Shown piece after piece: positions 23,390 to 36,124 of a DNA stretch of 64,000 nt. Each line of letters starts with the position of its first letter. The stretch's first letter is position 1. A program made the translations under genes and the position numbers. The DNA is taken from contig NC_045441.1 in the NCBI RefSeq assembly GCF_002776525.5, forward strand, positions 84,026,918 through 84,090,917. Reading direction: 5' to 3'. Source of the stretch: Piliocolobus tephrosceles (taxonomy: Eukaryota > Chordata > Mammalia > Primates > Cercopithecidae). Under the pieces are notes generated by a model. That model was not told the origin of the DNA. It ran no database searches and saw only the letters and a list, made by a program, of their open reading frames with translations.

Positions 23390-23639
23390 ACAAGTCCAGG
23401 CACCAGGGATGTTTTCAACAAAAGAAAAATCATAAGAGGACACAGCAAGAAGGCAGCCATCTGCAAACCAAGGAGAGAGGCTTCAGAATGAAAGCAATCC
23501 CAAAGATACCCTGATCTTTGATTTCTAGTCTTCAGAATTGTAAGAAAATAAATTTCTATTATGTAATCCTCCTTCCCTATCCCCACCACAAGTCAATTAA
23601 TAAATAACAAGATCCAACTATATGCAGCCTGTAAAGAAC
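23390..23639. other. Unassigned old repeat-like sequence
   Basis: Contains AAGGCAGCCATCTGCAAACC and TCAGAATTGTAAGAAAATAA, phrases seen in widespread mammalian repeats, but I cannot assign the family. Confidence 0.4.
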
Positions 23640-26600
23640 CCACTTTACCTATAAGGATACACAAAGACTGAAAGGGAAGGAATCAAAAATGATATTCCAT
23701 GCAAATGGAAACAAACGAGAGCAAGAGTAGTTATGCTCACATTAGATAAAATAGACTTTAAGTCAAAACTGCAAAAAGATACAAAGATGGCCATTATATA
23801 ATGATAAAGATGTCAATTTAATGAGAGTAAATAATAATCGTAGATATATATGCATATAACACTGGAACACCCAAATATATAAAACAATTATTTTTTAGAT
23901 CTAAATGGAGAGATAGACTGCAATGCAATAATAGTAGGAACCTTCAGCAGCCCACTCTCACTAATGGACAGATTACCCAGACAAAAACTAAAGAAACACC
24001 AGATCTAAACCTCACTTTAGACCAAATGCGCCTAATAGAGATTTACAGAACATTCCTCCCAACAGCTGTGGAATAAACATTTTTCCCAATAGCATGTGGA
24101 ACACTCTCCAGAACAGATCATGCATCAGGCCACAAAACAACCCTTAGTAAATTTAAGATCAAAATAATTTTGAATATGTTTTCTGACCACAATGTTATAA
24201 ACCCAAAAATCAACAACAGGAGCAAATTCAGAAAATTCACAAGTGCATGAAAATTAAATAACATGCTTGTGAACAATCAATGGTTCAGTGGAAAAATTAA
24301 AATTTAAAAATTTCTTGAGACAGGACAGGGCATGGTGGCTCACACCTGTGATACCAGTGTTTTAGGAGCCTAAATGAGAGAATTGCTCGAGGCCAGGAAC
24401 TCAAAACCAACCTGGGCAATATACTGAACCCCCATCTCAACAAAATAAAAATAATAAATAGATAAATAAATAATTTTGGAGACAAACAGAAACAAAAACA
24501 ACATATCAGAGCCTTTGAGATACAGCAAAAGAAGTTCTAAGTGGGAAGTTTATACCAATAAGTTCCTACATCAAAAAAGAAGATCACAAACAACCTAATG
24601 ATGTACCTTAGGGAACTAAAAAGAAAAAAGCAAGAAGAAAATAAACCCCAAGTTCATAGAAGAAAGAAAATATTAAAGACCAGAGCACAAATTAATGAGC
24701 TAGAGATTTAAAAATACAAAAGATCAATGGAACCAAGAGTTGGTTTTATAGAAAGATAAATGAAATATACAAACCTTGAGCTAGACTAAGAAAAAAATTG
24801 AGAAGACTCAAATAAATAAATTCATAGATGAAAAATGGGGCATAACAACTGATACCACAGAAACACAAAAGATCAATTGTTGGTGAACAATTATACACTA
24901 ACAAATTGGATAACATAGATAAGTAACTGGATAAGTTTCTGGACACATAGAACATATCAAGATTGAATAATGAAGAAACAGAAAATCTGAGTAGACCAAT
25001 AAAAAGTGAGGAAATTGAATAAGTTGTAAAACATCTCCCATCAAAGAAAAACCCACGAGCTGATGGCTTTTTTTGTTGCTGAAATCTACCAATCATTTAA
25101 GGAGGAATTAATACCAAATTATCCTCAGACTACTCAAGAAAATTGAAGGAGAGGACATAATTCCTAATTCATTCTACAAGGCCAGAATTACCCTGATACC
25201 AAAATCAGAGGAAAACACAACACAAAAAGAACACTATATCTCTGATGAACATAGATGCAAAACTCCTCAACAAAATACTTGCAAACTGAATTTAACAGCA
25301 CATTAAAAAGATTATCTACGATGGTCAAGTGGGATTTATCCCAGCGATGCAAATATGGTTCAATATATGCAAGTCAATAAATGTGGCATATATCACATCA
25401 ACAGAATGAAAGACCAAAACCATATAATCATTTCAATAAATGCAGAAAGAGCATTAAATAAAATCAAACATCACTTCTTGATTTTAAAAAAAATCAACAA
25501 CTTAGGATTAGAAGGTACATACTATACAACAAGGACCAAGTATGATAAACCCACAGTTAACATGATACTAAATGAGAAAACGTTGAAAGTTTTTTCCCTA
25601 AGATCTAGAAAAAGACAGGGAGGCTGATTTTTACCACTTCTATTCAACATAGTATTGGAAGTCTTAGCCATAGCAATCAGTCAAGAGAAGCAAATAAAGG
25701 GTATCCAAATTGGAAAATAAGTATTCAAACTGTCCTCATTTGCAGATGACATGACTGTATTTGTAGACAACCCTAAAGACTCCACCAGAAACCACTAGAA
25801 CTCTTAAACAAACTCAATGAAGTTGTAGGATACAAAATCAACATACCAAAATTAGTAGCATTTCTATATACCAATAATAAACTATCTTAAAAGGAAATCA
25901 AGGAAACAATCCCATTTATATAGCTATTAATACAAAAAAGTACTTAGAAATAAATTTTAAAAGAAGCTGAAAGAGCTCTTCACTGAAAACTATAAAATGT
26001 AAGTAAAAGAAGTTGAACAGAACACAAATAAATGGAAAGACATCCCATGTTCATGGATTGGAATAGTTAATATTGTTAAAATGTCCATACTTCCCAAAGG
26101 GATCTACAGAATCAATATAGCTCCTATCAAAATATCAACGACATTCTTCACAGAAATAGAAAAAAAATTATTACAATGTGTATGGAACAACAAAATACAC
26201 CAAATTTTTCTTTAGCAGAAAAAAAAAAATGATCTGGTAGCATCACAACAAAACAGTATGGCATAGGGATCACTCTATCACAACCAAAACACAACACAAC
26301 CAAAACAGCATGGTATAGGGATTAAAAACAGACATACAGACCAATGAAAAGGAATAAAGACCACAGAAATAAATTCATGTAACTGTAGCCAGCTGATTTT
26401 CAACAAAGATGTCCATATTGGGGAAAAGAACAGTCTCTTCAATAAATGGTGCTGGGAAAATTAGATATGCATATACAGAAGATTGAAACTAGACCCCTAT
26501 CATTCACCATGTACAAAAATCACCTCCAAATGGATTAAAGACTTAAACAAGAGACCTGACATTATGAAACTACTGGAAGAAAAATTTGGAGAAACATTTC

Positions 26601-27795
26601 AGTACAATGGCCTGGGAAATAACTTGCTGGATATGACTCCAAAAACGTTGGCAACAATATAAAAAATGGACAGAGGGAACAATCAAGAGAGAAGAGATAA
26701 CCTACAGAATGGGAGAAAAATGTTTGCAAACTATACCTATGACAATGGGTTAATATCCAGAAAATCTAAAAAATTCGAATGACCCAATAGGAAAAGAAAC
26801 AAATAATATGATTTAAAAATGGACAAAAGACCCAAAGAGACATTTCTCAAATGAAGGCATACACATGGCAGAAAGCATAGGAAAAGATGTTCAAATTACT
26901 AATCATAGGTGAAACACAAACTAAAACCACAAGATATCACTTCATGCCTGTTAGAATGGCTATTATCAAAAACAAAAGATAACAAGTATTGGAGAGGATG
27001 TGGAGAAAAGAGAACCCTAGTAACCTTTGGTGGGAATGTAAATTATTATGGCCATTATGGAAAACAGTATGGAGGTTCTTCAAAAAAGTAGAGCTACCAT
27101 ATTAGGAGTAGAAGGTACATAGTACACAACAAAGAGATATCTGCATTTCCACTTTCATTGCAGCACTGTTCATAATAGTCAAGATATAAAATCAATTTAT
27201 GTGTTAATCCATGGATGAATGGATAAAGAAAATGTGGTATATAAACATAATAGAATACTATTCATCTATAAAAAAGAATAAAATCCTGTCGTATAAGGCA
27301 ACATGAAAGAGATTATGTTACTTGAAATAAACCAGACACTGAAAGACAAATACTGCATGATCTCACTTATAAGTAGAATCTAAAAAGGCCATCTCATAAA
27401 AGGAGTGAATAGACCAGTGGTTACCATCAACTGGGGAAGGGAGAAAGTGGAGGGGGAATAGGGAGGATTGGTCAATGGGTATAAAGTTACAATTAGACAG
27501 GAAGGATGAGTTCTGTTGTCTTATTGCACAGTAGAGTGAATATAGTTAACAATAATGTATTGAATATTTCAAAATAGCTAGAAAGAACATTTTGAATGTT
27601 CTCACTACAAGAAAATGATAAATATTTGGGATGATGGATATACTAATTACCCTGATTTGATCATCACACAATATATATGTGTATCAAAACATCACATTGT
27701 ACCAAATGTGTAAATATGTGCACATATTTATGTACATATTTGTACCTTATGTACACAAATATATACAATTATTTTGTGTAAATCCATTGTTTTTT
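23640..27795 (+). mobile_element. Long L1 (L1MA/PB grade), ORF2 to 3' UTR
   Basis: Reads as degraded ORF2 from the endonuclease part (about 23700-24320) through RT (25300-25750, with a 90-codon remnant at 25355-25627 and TTTGCAGATGACATGAC) to a 3' UTR at 27510-27795 (GGATGATGGATATACTAATT). Frames are broken throughout, so it is inactive. A small Alu monomer interrupts it. Confidence 0.85.
24322..24475 (+). mobile_element. Free left Alu monomer (FLAM) or AluJ left arm
   Basis: About 120 bp of left-arm sequence with an A-rich (AAATA)n tail and no right arm, inserted in L1 ORF2. TTGAGACA before and TTGGAGACA after may be the decayed target site. Confidence 0.75.
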
Positions 27796-27969
27796 AAAAA
27801 GCACCAAATGATAGGATGTCTTCATGACAGGAATAGAAAAACAAACTACACATGTATGTAAAATAGATGGAAATATTTAGAGCTATAAAGGGGCCTAAAG
27901 ACTTAACAGGATACCTAAAAAATATATGAAAGAATATACCAAATAAATGAAGGTACACACAGTGAACAA

Positions 27970-28070
27970 TAACTTTGTCTTGTCTATTCTATACCCTCCC
28001 TGTATCTCTAAGACTGTTCTACACATAGTCCGTGCTTAGTAAATATTTGTTGAATAAATCAATAAATGTA
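27970..28070 (+). mobile_element. L2 3'-end fragment
   Basis: Ends with AGTAAATATTTGTTGAATAA, the L2 3' terminus. Confidence 0.75.
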
Positions 28071-28689
28071 GATATATGCATGTGTGTAAACATAAGGGTA
28101 TACACACATAAACAAATACACACATAACATAATTCTGAAGTCTTTACAGAATTCAGTCATTGATCTGCTTTGAAATACAGGATAAAATAAGTTATTTCTC
28201 TGATTTAGGGGGACAAAGGTACAAAGGAATTAAAATCTATACTAACAGGTTGCCCAAATGTTAGAAATATACAAATCAAATTCTTAATATATGATTTAAA
28301 ATAATTTTTAATGCTGACTATGTTTATGTAGTTGAATAATTTTTTCCATTAGAAAATAAAAATAAAAAGTCATAAATAGCCGGTGGGAGGAAATTGCATA
28401 TATGACTAACATAAAAGCATTAGCTTCTGAGAGATAGCTACAGAAAGGCGTTGCTGCTTCCAGGATGTCTAGTCGATCAGATATCTCAGGATAGACTTTC
28501 CAAATACCTGCTTGGAAATTTTATTATTTTTTCTGATCTGTTCCTGTGGTTTTAATTAAGCTAAAGATCATATAAATGTTTATACTTGACACAAATGATT
28601 CCATTTCCAACTGCTTTCCAGATTTCTAAATAGCATGTGCATCAAGGATAGAAGATACTAAAGGTTACATATCATTTCACACAGAGACT
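28071..28689. other. Intergenic sequence, nothing recognised
   Basis: AT-rich; no gene, RNA or repeat family identified. Confidence 0.45.
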
Positions 28690-29175
28690 ATCCTTTCTCC
28701 ATTATATATTCTTGACATCTTTGTTGAAAATCAACTAACTGTAAATGTGTGGATTTAATTCTAGGTTCTCTATCTTGTTCCATTGGTTCGTATGTCTTTG
28801 TATGCTTGTACTATGCTGTTTTGTTAAATCAAATCTATTTTAACTGGAAAGTTCAAACCATTTAAATTGATTGTGATTACTAATATATTTGGATTTATTT
28901 CACATATCTCATTTTGTTCATTTTATGTTGCTTTATAATAATAATTTTCCCCCTTTCTTGCCTTTTCTTGGATTAATGGACTATTTGCCCTCATTCCATT
29001 TTTTTCTTCCTGTTTCTGCTTTGAAAGTTTATTTTGGTCTTTATAGTAGGTACCCCAGAGATTGTAATATGCATATTTAACTTTTTTGAAGTTTAAAGAC
29101 AATCAACATTTTTACTCTCCTTCTAAATAATGCAAGGATTCCAACCACCATCTCCTTCTACTTACATGGGGTATT
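28690..29175 (-). mobile_element. Old L1 ORF2 fragment, minus strand
   Basis: The plus strand shows the reverse-complement L1 style (GTTGAAAATCAACTAACTGT, TTCTAGGTTCTCTATCTTGT). The 63-codon frame here is chance. Confidence 0.65.
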
Positions 29176-30287
29176 GTTGCTTGACATATTCCTGCTGCTT
29201 ATTTACTTACTACTTCTCAACTCCAATCCCACTCTATTCTACTCTGCTCTGTGCTGGGACTCTGCGGAATATCTTTTCCAGACTCCCTTGCTCACTAACT
29301 GCCTATTGCGTTTTGTTACTAGGGTTACAAAACCGGAGTGAAAGGTGAGAAAAGAGGAAAACAACATTCCTTCCAATTGTTCCAGTTCTGGTCAGCGTTG
29401 CCCATAGTAGCTTCATTGGTCCAGCCTTAAGCTTTTTTCAAAACTCCACTAGCCTTGGCAATTTCCCTTAGAGCAACTAGCATCCTCCAGCGGCACCCCC
29501 TGTGAAATGTCCAAGTTGAAGCTTACTGTAAATGGGAAAATGAATGAGTGAAAAATGCAAGCAAGTTTCAAACCAAATATAATGTTATAATGACACCTTG
29601 TGGATATTGGCAGTATACCACTGACCAAACTTAAGTGAAATGCAACATTAGCTGTAAAATCACCAAACATAAAATGCTACACATTTTGAAACTAAAAAAT
29701 AAAGCTACTTAACTTAGAAAAAAATGAATAACAAATAAACATAGAGTAATAGAAACTACAAGTTGGTGATATATTTTCCATATTCCTGTGAGACACAGCA
29801 CTAGATCACTCCTTTAAGATCACTGTTCTCTTCCATTCAATTTACTGCCATTTTAATTTTCCCGAGTTTAATGCCTCCTTTATCTTTTCTTATAAATCAG
29901 TATTTTTCATCCTTTTCTGATAATTAAAATTTTTTAATGTTCATTATATATTTTTTCTTTAGTGTCTTGCAGAGGTCTACATTAAAAATTTCAATTTGTC
30001 AAAAAACACACACACACACACAACCTGAGGTTTTAGCAACCTGTCTTTGTAAATTAACTGTTTTTGTGTAAGGTAATGAAATTAGCCCTGATATAATCAC
30101 AGTGTATTCATGACTTTTTCTAATTTTTGTAAATTTTGCCTTTTGCTAATAACTTGTTTTTTAATAACAACCTATTACTTCTTATGATGTTTGTGTCAGT
30201 TACCACTTAAGCAGAATCTAATTGCTTTCGTGTTTTATAATTAAATCAATGTGGAAATTTAGTACGCTATATAATATTATTAGAAAA
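29176..30287. other. Intergenic sequence with a short CA repeat
   Basis: No gene found. A (CA)9-10 run lies at about 30006-30022. Confidence 0.45.
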
Positions 30288-30430
30288 CAAGAGATTTGGT
30301 TTGAGAAGACCTAAATTCAAATCTAACTTGGCTATTAGTGAAACCAGGGGCAAGTTACTTTGACTTAAATAACCTGAGTATAATCATCTGCAAAACAAAG
30401 ATTACAAACATGACTAACAAATTTTAAAAT
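30288..30430 (+). mobile_element. MIR fragment
   Basis: Core order preserved: GACCTAAATTCAAATC, GGGGCAAGTTACTTTGAC, ATCATCTGCAAAACAAAGAT. Confidence 0.8.
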
Positions 30431-30626
30431 ATCCAGTAGTAAAATGTATATAAAACATTTAAATACTGTAAAGCATTACACAGACACAAGTAAAGTAGCA
30501 TGTATGCATTACATTCAATGTTTTATTCATAAGCGTCTACTTTAGAATTTTGTGTGAAATTTAAAGTAACTCATTCCATGCATCTGGCAAACAAAATTAT
30601 CACATAATTTCTGAGAAATTTTTACA

Positions 30627-30841
30627 ACCCTCCCGGGTTCACACCATTCTCCTGCCTCAGCCTCCTGAGTAGCTGGAACTACAGGCACCCACCACCACGC
30701 CTGGCTAATTTTTTGTATTTTTTAGTAGAGACGGGGTTTCACCATGTTAGCCAGGATGGTCTCAATCTCCTGACCTCGTGATCCGCTCGCCTTGGCCTCC
30801 CAAAGTGCTGGGATTACAGGTGTGAGCCACCACACCTGACC
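30627..30841 (-). mobile_element. Alu lacking its poly(A) side
   Basis: Starts abruptly within the right arm (TCCCGGGTTCACACCATTCT) without the expected poly(T) and right-arm end, then runs to the true Alu 5' end. A deletion removed the 3' part. Confidence 0.9.
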
Positions 30842-31083
30842 AAGCACAAATTTTTGCATTTTGTTCATATCATCCCAGAGCACCAAGCTTTATATTAGCT
30901 TCATAATAGGTACTCAAAACGTTAATAAACAGATGAACGAATGAACAAACAAAAAATGCAAACAAGAACAGGCTGACAATCCCATGGGAATTATCCAGAT
31001 TTGTTGGAAGGAAAAAAGTGGGAAAGTGAATTGGTGCCGAATTTTTGGAAACAAGGAATCTTGGATGAAAAAGATTAGACTTG

Positions 31084-31391
31084 GGCCAGCCACAGTGGCT
31101 CACGCCTGTAATCCCAGCATTTGGGGAGGCCCGGGAGGGCAGATCCCTTGAGGCTAGGAGTTCAAGGCCAGCCTGGACAACATGGCGAAATCCGGTCCCT
31201 AGTAAAAATACAGAATTAAAAAAAAAAAGAGCTGGACATGGTAGTGTGCGCCTGTAATCCCAGCTACTCAGGAAGCTGAAGCATGAGCATGGCTTGAACC
31301 TAGGAGGCAGAGGTTGCAGTGAGCCGAGACCATGCCACTGCACTCCAGCCTGCGCAACAGAGCAGAATCCATCTCAAAGAAAAAAAAAGAA
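31084..31391 (+). mobile_element. AluS, full length
   Basis: Dimeric Alu with A-rich tail. The target site AGATTAGACTTG before and GGATTAGACTTG after confirms the ends. Confidence 0.93.
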
Positions 31392-31584
31392 AGGATTAGA
31401 CTTGAAGTTCTTCAAAGTCTATGGTAAAAACAACTCACTTTTATGTACTTCAGGGGAAACATGAAGTGAAAACTGTACATGATTCCAAAGAACTATCCCT
31501 CATGGAATTTAACTTTTTAACAGCCCAGCACTGTGTCTGACATGGAAAAGACAGCCAGTGTGTATTTGTTTTAATTAATTAGTG

Positions 31585-31627
31585 CATGGATGGATAGATG
31601 GATGGATGGATGGATGGATGGATTGAT
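31585..31627 (+). repeat. (GGAT)n tetranucleotide repeat
   Basis: About ten GGAT units with two interruptions (GATAGATG and GATTGATG). Confidence 0.92.
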
Positions 31628-31881
31628 GGGAGTAGTTTAGGCAACTAATAATCCCAATTACTAGATCACTTACAGAGCTTTCACTTTTGAAAGGAAGACT
31701 TCAATTTATCAGGGATGTTGTCACGTGGTTTTTTTTTTAAACTGGTAACAACTGCTTCATTTTGTAAAAGAGCTAAGTATTTGATTCCATGGAGCAATGT
31801 TATTTAAGATTAAATGACTGTACTCTTGAAGAAAGGTAACATTCATAAAACCAACACTATGTGCGATTTACGTCCTTTGTT

Positions 31882-32090
31882 TGTTTGTTTGTTTTGTTTT
31901 GTTTTGACAGGGAGTCTCACTCTGTTGCCCAGGCTGGAGTGCAGTGAGGTGATCTTGGCTCATCGGCTCACTGCAGCCTCCATCTCCCAGGTTCAAGAGA
32001 TTTTCCTGCCTCAGCCTCCCGAGTAGCTGGAATTACAGGCACCCACCACCATGCCTGGCTAACTTTTTGTGTGTTTTTAGTAAAGAAGGG
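31882..32090 (-). mobile_element. 5'-truncated Alu
   Basis: A T/G-rich head (GTTTGTTTGTTT) followed by right-arm and linker sequence, ending inside the left arm. Confidence 0.88.
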
Positions 32091-33195
32091 GTTCTATGTG
32101 ATGTTTTTTATTTTTCTTTTGGCTGCTAGTAGTGGTACCTTAGGCTCTAATAATGTGTGTACACTTTGAAGTGGACTAAGTTGTATTCAGTAGATTAGAA
32201 TATAAAGTGCATTACAATTTCATAGATATTGTTAACCAAATTAGAGCATCTTATTTTTTGTAATTTCTTGATAATATTATAACTGTTAGAGATGGGGTGC
32301 AATTCGTGGTTCACATCTTATGTATTATCTTGACTTCTCTCTTAATAAATGTTAAGGTTAGTATTTTTTCACCTGTAAAAGTTAATTGTAAGTACTTTTT
32401 CTCCCTATAATTCTTGTAAGGTTCATGGGTCTTTTATTCACATCTCCATAAGATTTTTTAATTTTTCTTTGAAATGCAAGCTAATATTGCTACATTATAG
32501 TTTATTTAGGAAGTTAAAACAAAACAAAAAAAAACTCTTAATTGCGTGAACTTCACTCAGTCATTATGTTTTTGACATATTTCAATTTTTTTCTGCCTAT
32601 GCATGCATTTTTCACACAAGTGTAATCATAGTATGAATATTATTTTGTATATTGCTTTTTTTCCTTTTAAGTATTGTAACAAGTTCTTATGGTACTACCT
32701 AGGTTTCATAACCATGTACTAGTGGTTGCCTAATATTCCACTAAATAAATGTACTGTGCATTTAATGCCATTTATCTAATCATACTCTTAATAGTTAGCA
32801 TTAGATTGTTTTTGATTTTTGCTTATATAAACAATACTTTAATGAACGTCTTCCTCTGTGGCTTCTGGGTGTGTGTGTGATCACAGAACAAGACATGGGC
32901 CTCCCACAAAGTGGGCCAGCTAAAAAATATTCTTATGGGATTTATATTTCTATGACACATAATTGAGGCCCAGTTTTCCTTCAAGACCTCAGTTATCTTT
33001 TACCTCACTAATTATCTCACTAATTATCTTTTCTTCCCCCACCTCCCAGTATAACTTATACTTATCCCCAGTATAAACTTATAGACAAACCGTTACTTCA
33101 TAAAGTATACTCATTTTCAGCTTTATCAATATGGGCAAATTGCTTTACAAAGAAGTTGTAACAAACTATAATCTAAGCAGTGTCAAATGGAAGTT

Positions 33196-33491
33196 GTAAG
33201 CCAAGCGCAGTGGCTCACGCCTGTAATTCCAGCACTTCAGGAGGTGAGGCAGGCAGATCACCTGAGGCCAGGATTGCTCAACCAGCCTGGTCAACATGGC
33301 GAAAGCACATTTCTACCACAAATACAAAAATTAGCCAGGTGTGGTGGTGGGCGTCTGTAATCCCAGCTACTCAGGAGGCTGAGGCAGGAGAATTGCTTGA
33401 ACCCGGGTGGCGGAGGTTGCAGTGAGTCAAGATTATGCCACTGCACTCCAGCCTGGGTGACAGAGCGAGACTCCGTCTCAAAAAAAAAAAT
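33196..33491 (+). mobile_element. AluS, small internal deletions
   Basis: Complete order with a shortened left arm (GGAGGTGAGGCAGG) and an A tail, inserted in the older L1. Confidence 0.92.
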
Positions 33492-34249
33492 TGTTTCCCC
33501 ACATCTCTCCAACACTTGGTATTACCCAATTTATTATTTTTGACTAATCTGATGGCATAACTAATGATGAAATAACTAATCTTTTGAACTAGTGTTTCTT
33601 TGATTTCTAATAAGATTAAATATTTTGTATTATTGTCCATTTGTTGTCCCTCTACTGTGAAAATCCCTACTTAGATGTTGTACACATTTTATTAGGTTAG
33701 TTTCTCTGTCAATGGTTTATACAAGTTCTTAAAAATATATTCTAGACACTATTATATATGTTGAAAATATTTTTCAGTTTGGCATTTTTGTTTAATTTTG
33801 TTCATGGCATCATCTGCCAGAGCAAAGTGTCATCCTTACACTTGTCATGGTCGTTCTTTCAGTTCACTGCTGGATTTGATTTGTTACTATTTAGGATTTC
33901 TGGGTGTAGGTACATTAAGCTTGATCAATGATTTCCTTTTCTCTTCCTGTTCTAGTCTGGGATTGCTACCAATGTTATGCTACTTTTTAAAAAAAATGAA
34001 TTGGATCATTTCTCACTATTTTCCCTGTTCTGTAATAGTTTATACAGGACAAGACTAATCTGTCTTTTTGAAGACATAGTAGAACATATCATTTGGTAGT
34101 GGCAGAACTTGGCAATATCATTAATTTTTCTTTTGTGTTAACTTCTTTGTTCAGATTTTCTACTTCTTCTTGGGTCTATTTTGCCAGAATATTTTTCTAG
34201 AAAAATTATGTGTATATTCTGTTTTTTCCAGTGTATTGATAACATAGTG

Positions 34250-34610
34250 TGCTAGTCAGCATAGCCGCAATAATGCTGTGTAGTAAACCACCCCAAACTA
34301 ACTGTAAAGCAACATTTAATCCAGTTTATACATCTGCAAGACAGTTGGGCATTGGCGGATCTATGTTGGGCTTGGCTGGGCTTGGCTGGTCTTGGTTCCA
34401 CATCTGAAAATGTCAGATCCTTTTTGGATCAATTGTACAGCACAATATCATGAATGAAGGTGGATATATTTCACCATTACCAGGAGGAACTGCGAATTTA
34501 TATAACAAAGGATATGAATATAGGGAGATGCAAAGTAAATCGTGAACAATTATGCATTCTATCATAGATTGTATTGTATTAAAACATACTTTTAAAATTA
34601 CCGTATCCTT
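34250..34610. mobile_element. Unassigned medium-reiteration repeat
   Basis: Contains AAACCACCCCAAACTAA, CAAGACAGTTGGGCAT and a short GGGCTTGGCT duplication. This type occurs widely in mammals but I cannot name it. Confidence 0.4.
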
Positions 34611-34865
34611 TCTTTGTTCCTTTTGCTCTCTTCTCCATACATCAGGCCAAAGATATTTCTGTAGTATTAGACATCTTAAAGAACTAGCTTTGAATTTTGT
34701 TAATAAGCTCAAATTGATTTTTTTGTTTTATTTTTCTTCAATATTTATTTCTCAAATCCCTTCATTCTAGTTTATTTAGGTTTATTATGTTGTTTATTTT
34801 TCCAGCTTCTATGCTCATTTATATTCAATATTTCTTTTCTAAAGCAAACATTTAAGAAAAATGTA

Positions 34866-35178
34866 GGCTGGGCATGGTGGCTTATGCCTGAAATTCCAGC
34901 ACTTTGGGAGGCCAAGGTGGGTGGATCACCTAAGGTCAAGAGTTCGTGACCAGTCTGGCCAATATGGTGAAATCCTTTCTCTACTAAAAATACAAAAATT
35001 AACTGGGCATGGTGGCATGTGCCTATAATCCCAGCTACCCTACCCGGGAGGCTGAGGCAGGAGAATTGCTTGAACCTGGGAGGAGGAGTTTGCAGTTAGC
35101 CAAGATTGCACCTTTGCAGTCCAGCTTGGGTGACAAGCAAAACTCCGTCTCAAAAAAAAAAATAGAAAGAAAAGAAAA
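34866..35178 (+). mobile_element. AluS, full length
   Basis: Dimeric Alu with an AAAAGA-rich tail. The site AAGAAAAATGTA occurs on both sides (about 34854 and 35179). Confidence 0.92.
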
Positions 35179-35257
35179 GAAAAATGTAAATTTTCCACTG
35201 AACACTACTTTGGATGTATAATAATGTACTACTTTCATTATCTTATTTCGAATTTTT

Positions 35258-35549
35258 TTTTTTTTTCAAGACAGAGTCTCACTCTGTAACCCAGGCTAGA
35301 GTGCAATGGTGTGATCTCGGCTCACTGCAACCTCTGCCTCCTGGGTTCACGCAATTCTCGCTGCCTCAGCCTTCCAAGTAGCTGGGATTGCAGGTGCCCG
35401 CCACCACACCTGGTTAATTTTTGTATATTTAGTAAATACGGGGTTTCACTATGTTGGCCAAGCTGGTCTCGAACTCCTGACTTCAGGTAATCTGCCTACA
35501 TTGACTTCCTAAATTGCTGGGATTACAGGCGTGAGCCACCACGCCCAGC
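35258..35549 (-). mobile_element. AluS, full length
   Basis: Poly(T) head and a complete dimer. The flanks CTTATTTCGAATTTTT and CTTATTTCCAAATTTTT are the target duplication. Confidence 0.92.
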
Positions 35550-36124
35550 TTATTTCCAAATTTTTATAGTTTAGTTTTATATGCCTTGTTTAATGAAAAA
35601 GTTATTTAAATCCATATTTTAAAATTTTCAGCTATCTGTAGAACACTTAAAAATTTTGTTGTTGTTGAATCTTTTTCAATTCTAATGTGGAATTCAACAG
35701 GTATGTTCAGTGTTCAGTGAACAAGGTATGTCATGTACATATGTATTTGTTTTCCAGGATTAGTGAGCAACTTCCTTTGTGGTCTACTGCATGGTCAATT
35801 TTCAGAGATATTCTATATGAAAGAATGTGCATTTCCTTTTTTGTTGGGTGCACAGTTGTATATATATGTTAGATCCTACTTGCTAATTGTGCCATATTAG
35901 TCTTCTGTATTCTTGTTTTCTGCCTAATTGATCTTTTTGTATCTAAAAGAGATGTGTAAAAGTCCTCCAGAAAGATTGCAGATTAATCCATTTTTCCTCA
36001 TATTTCTATCACTTTTCATAAAGTTTGAGACTGTGCTATTTTGACATAAAAGCTAATGACTATTATGACTTCTTGATAATCTATTTATTTTCAATATGAA
36101 ATTTCTTTTATTTTGGGAATTAAG

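Larger units (their letters stand above)
32190..36110 (-). mobile_element. Old L1M sequence on the minus strand, several pieces
   Basis: The plus strand reads as reverse L1 ORF2/3' end (for example AAACAATACTTTAATGAACG, CTAATCTGATGGCATAACTA, TCTACTGCATGGTCAATTTT). It is interrupted by Alus at 33196, 34866 and 35258 and by an unassigned repeat at 34250-34610. Boundaries between pieces are uncertain. Confidence 0.65.

Noticed and set aside
25355..25627. 90-codon plus-strand frame
   Set aside because: A piece of L1 reverse transcriptase in a broken ORF2.
30870..31343. 157-codon minus-strand frame
   Set aside because: Mostly the antisense of an Alu; the peptide is the usual Alu translation.
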